A stretch of DNA of 6,775 nucleotides from assembly GCA_937914725.1 (NCBI GenBank), contig CALDMJ010000122.1, forward strand, positions 1 through 6,775. Direction: 5' to 3'. The translations under genes were made by a program, and so were the position numbers. The notes beneath the pieces are model-generated. The model saw only the letters and a list, made by a program, of their open reading frames with translations. It ran no database searches and was not told where the DNA came from. This DNA comes from an uncultured Clostridia bacterium. GTDB lineage: Bacteria; Bacillota; Clostridia; Christensenellales; UBA1242. Shown in pieces: positions 6,218 to 6,775 of the stretch. How positions within the stretch are numbered: the stretch's first letter is position 1; the number at the start of each line of letters is the position of its first letter.

Positions 6218-6511
6218 CTACATTTTAATGTACTCATTTAGGTCAAGAATTTTCGGCGTCGAAAACAATTGTTCAAAGTCGGCAAGGCAGTCCATAAATC
6301 GCGCAATTTGCAATAGCGATGTTAGCGAAATTTCGCTGGTGCGCTCAAATCGGCGAATTGAGCCATAACTTACACCCGATTTACGGGCAAGCGCTTGCTG
6401 CGACATTTTTAGTTCCTTTCTTCGTGCACGAATGCGCGTTGTCAAGTTGCAAAGCACTTGCTACGGCGTCAGGGCATTAACAAACTGACTTATATCAAGC
6501 CTATTTTCCAT
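6218..6511 (-). pseudogene. HipB-like helix-turn-helix antitoxin with in-frame stop at codon 17
   Basis: ATG at 6511 has GAGGA five bases upstream, reads MENRLDISQFVNALTP, then TAG (6463-6461), and resumes in the same frame with QVLCNLTTRIRARRKELKMS through to TAG at 6218. Total length would be 97 residues with the stop read through, normal for HipB. The XRE-type DNA-binding domain is intact (MSQQALARKSGVSYGSIRRFE), followed by ISLTSLLQIA and a short tail. HipB proteins repress their own operon and bind HipA. A GTG at 6457 could start a 79-residue product with the whole helix-turn-helix, but it has no ribosome binding site. Because the gene also ends with TAG, recoding of TAG is unlikely. The likeliest cause is a CAG to TAG change. 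It is followed at 23 bases by the hipA remnant. Confidence 0.75.
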
Positions 6512-6593
6512 ACATTCCTCGACTTTATTAAAATGTTAACAGTTTTTATCTGGATATACCAAGGCATTACAAAGAAAAAATTGAATCATACCA

Positions 6594-6622
6594 TTGAAAA
6601 ATAGCAAAATTTATGTTATAAT
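6594..6622 (+). promoter_or_regulatory. Promoter of the right-end gene
   Basis: TTGAAA (6594-6599), 17-base spacer, TATAAT (6617-6622), about 28 bases before the ATG at 6651. One mismatch in the -35 and none in the -10. It lies in the divergent region shared with hipB. Confidence 0.85.
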
Positions 6623-6650
6623 GACGCAAGTTTAGAATTAGGAGAAATTT

Positions 6651-6775
6651 ATGGCAGAATATCGCGACGATGAAATACTTTATATTCCTGAAGGAACTAC
6701 CACTGTCTTTGAGACAAGTGAATGGATTCGCGAAAATGAAAGGCACACCATCAAGAAAATTGTTTTGCCGCAAAC
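6651..6775 (+). CDS. Start of a protein resembling the leucine-rich repeat (BspA) type, partial
   Basis: Only the first 41 residues are in the window. ATG at 6651 follows AGGAGA (6640-6645) by five bases and a strong promoter, so the gene is real. The product starts MAEYRDDEILYIPEG and later has WIRENE and IKKIVLPQ. IPEG followed by a KKIVLP-type strand is the pattern of BspA-like leucine-rich repeats (LRR_5). No signal peptide is seen at the N-terminus, so it may be cytoplasmic. The family call is tentative because of the short length. Confidence 0.55.
   Translation, partial: MAEYRDDEILYIPEGTTTVFETSEWIRENERHTIKKIVLPQ

Noticed and set aside
6218..6511. Recoding of TAG as an amino acid to explain the hipB interruption
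   Set aside because: hipB itself ends with TAG at 6218 and the other genes use ordinary TAA and TGA stops, so standard decoding with a nonsense mutation is simpler.
6567..6773. Minus-strand open frame of 68 codons at the right end
   Set aside because: Lies opposite the promoter and start of the plus-strand gene at 6651, which has a much better ribosome binding site and promoter.

Overview
The window looks like a chromosomal segment of a low-GC Gram-positive bacterium, most likely an uncultured gut-type Clostridia relative. This is inferred from strong AGGAG-type ribosome binding sites, TTGACA-17-TATAAT promoters, BspA-type leucine-rich surface proteins, a lipobox lipoprotein with Ig-like modules, a carbohydrate-type substrate-binding protein and a HipBA locus. 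No lineage marker gene is present, so the taxonomy is a guess.

Layout: positions 1-978 (minus) hold the N-terminal part of a membrane-anchored BspA-like leucine-rich repeat protein. Its promoter, ribosome binding site and ATG are clear, but the start frame and the body frame are separated by a run of ten G residues close to the start; nine or twelve G would join them. This is the most striking feature of the window and looks like a phase-variation switch, with a homopolymer sequencing error as the main alternative. Positions 979-1593 are gene-free. They hold the promoter, two GC-rich twin hairpins, a terminator-like hairpin and a roughly 300-bp imperfect palindrome that resembles a non-autonomous mobile element.

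Positions 1594-2655 (plus) encode an orphan extracellular substrate-binding protein. The following spacer (2656-2979) carries four direct repeats with a 32-33 bp period, each headed by a DnaA-box-like nonamer, and then the uvrC promoter. uvrC (2980-4806, plus) is complete, with all expected domains. A bidirectional hairpin terminator (4872-4906) separates it from a convergent lipoprotein gene (4922-5761, minus) that has a near-consensus promoter at 5841-5869.

The right end holds a decaying HipBA-type toxin-antitoxin locus on the minus strand. hipB (6218-6511) has an in-frame TAG at codon 17. The hipA remnant (5866-6194) has a frameshift at an A7 tract and seems to have lost the kinase core by internal deletion. 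Divergent from it, a new gene begins at 6651 (plus) behind an excellent promoter; its first residues resemble another leucine-rich repeat protein. uvrC is the only housekeeping gene; the rest is cell-surface or accessory material with signs of turnover.
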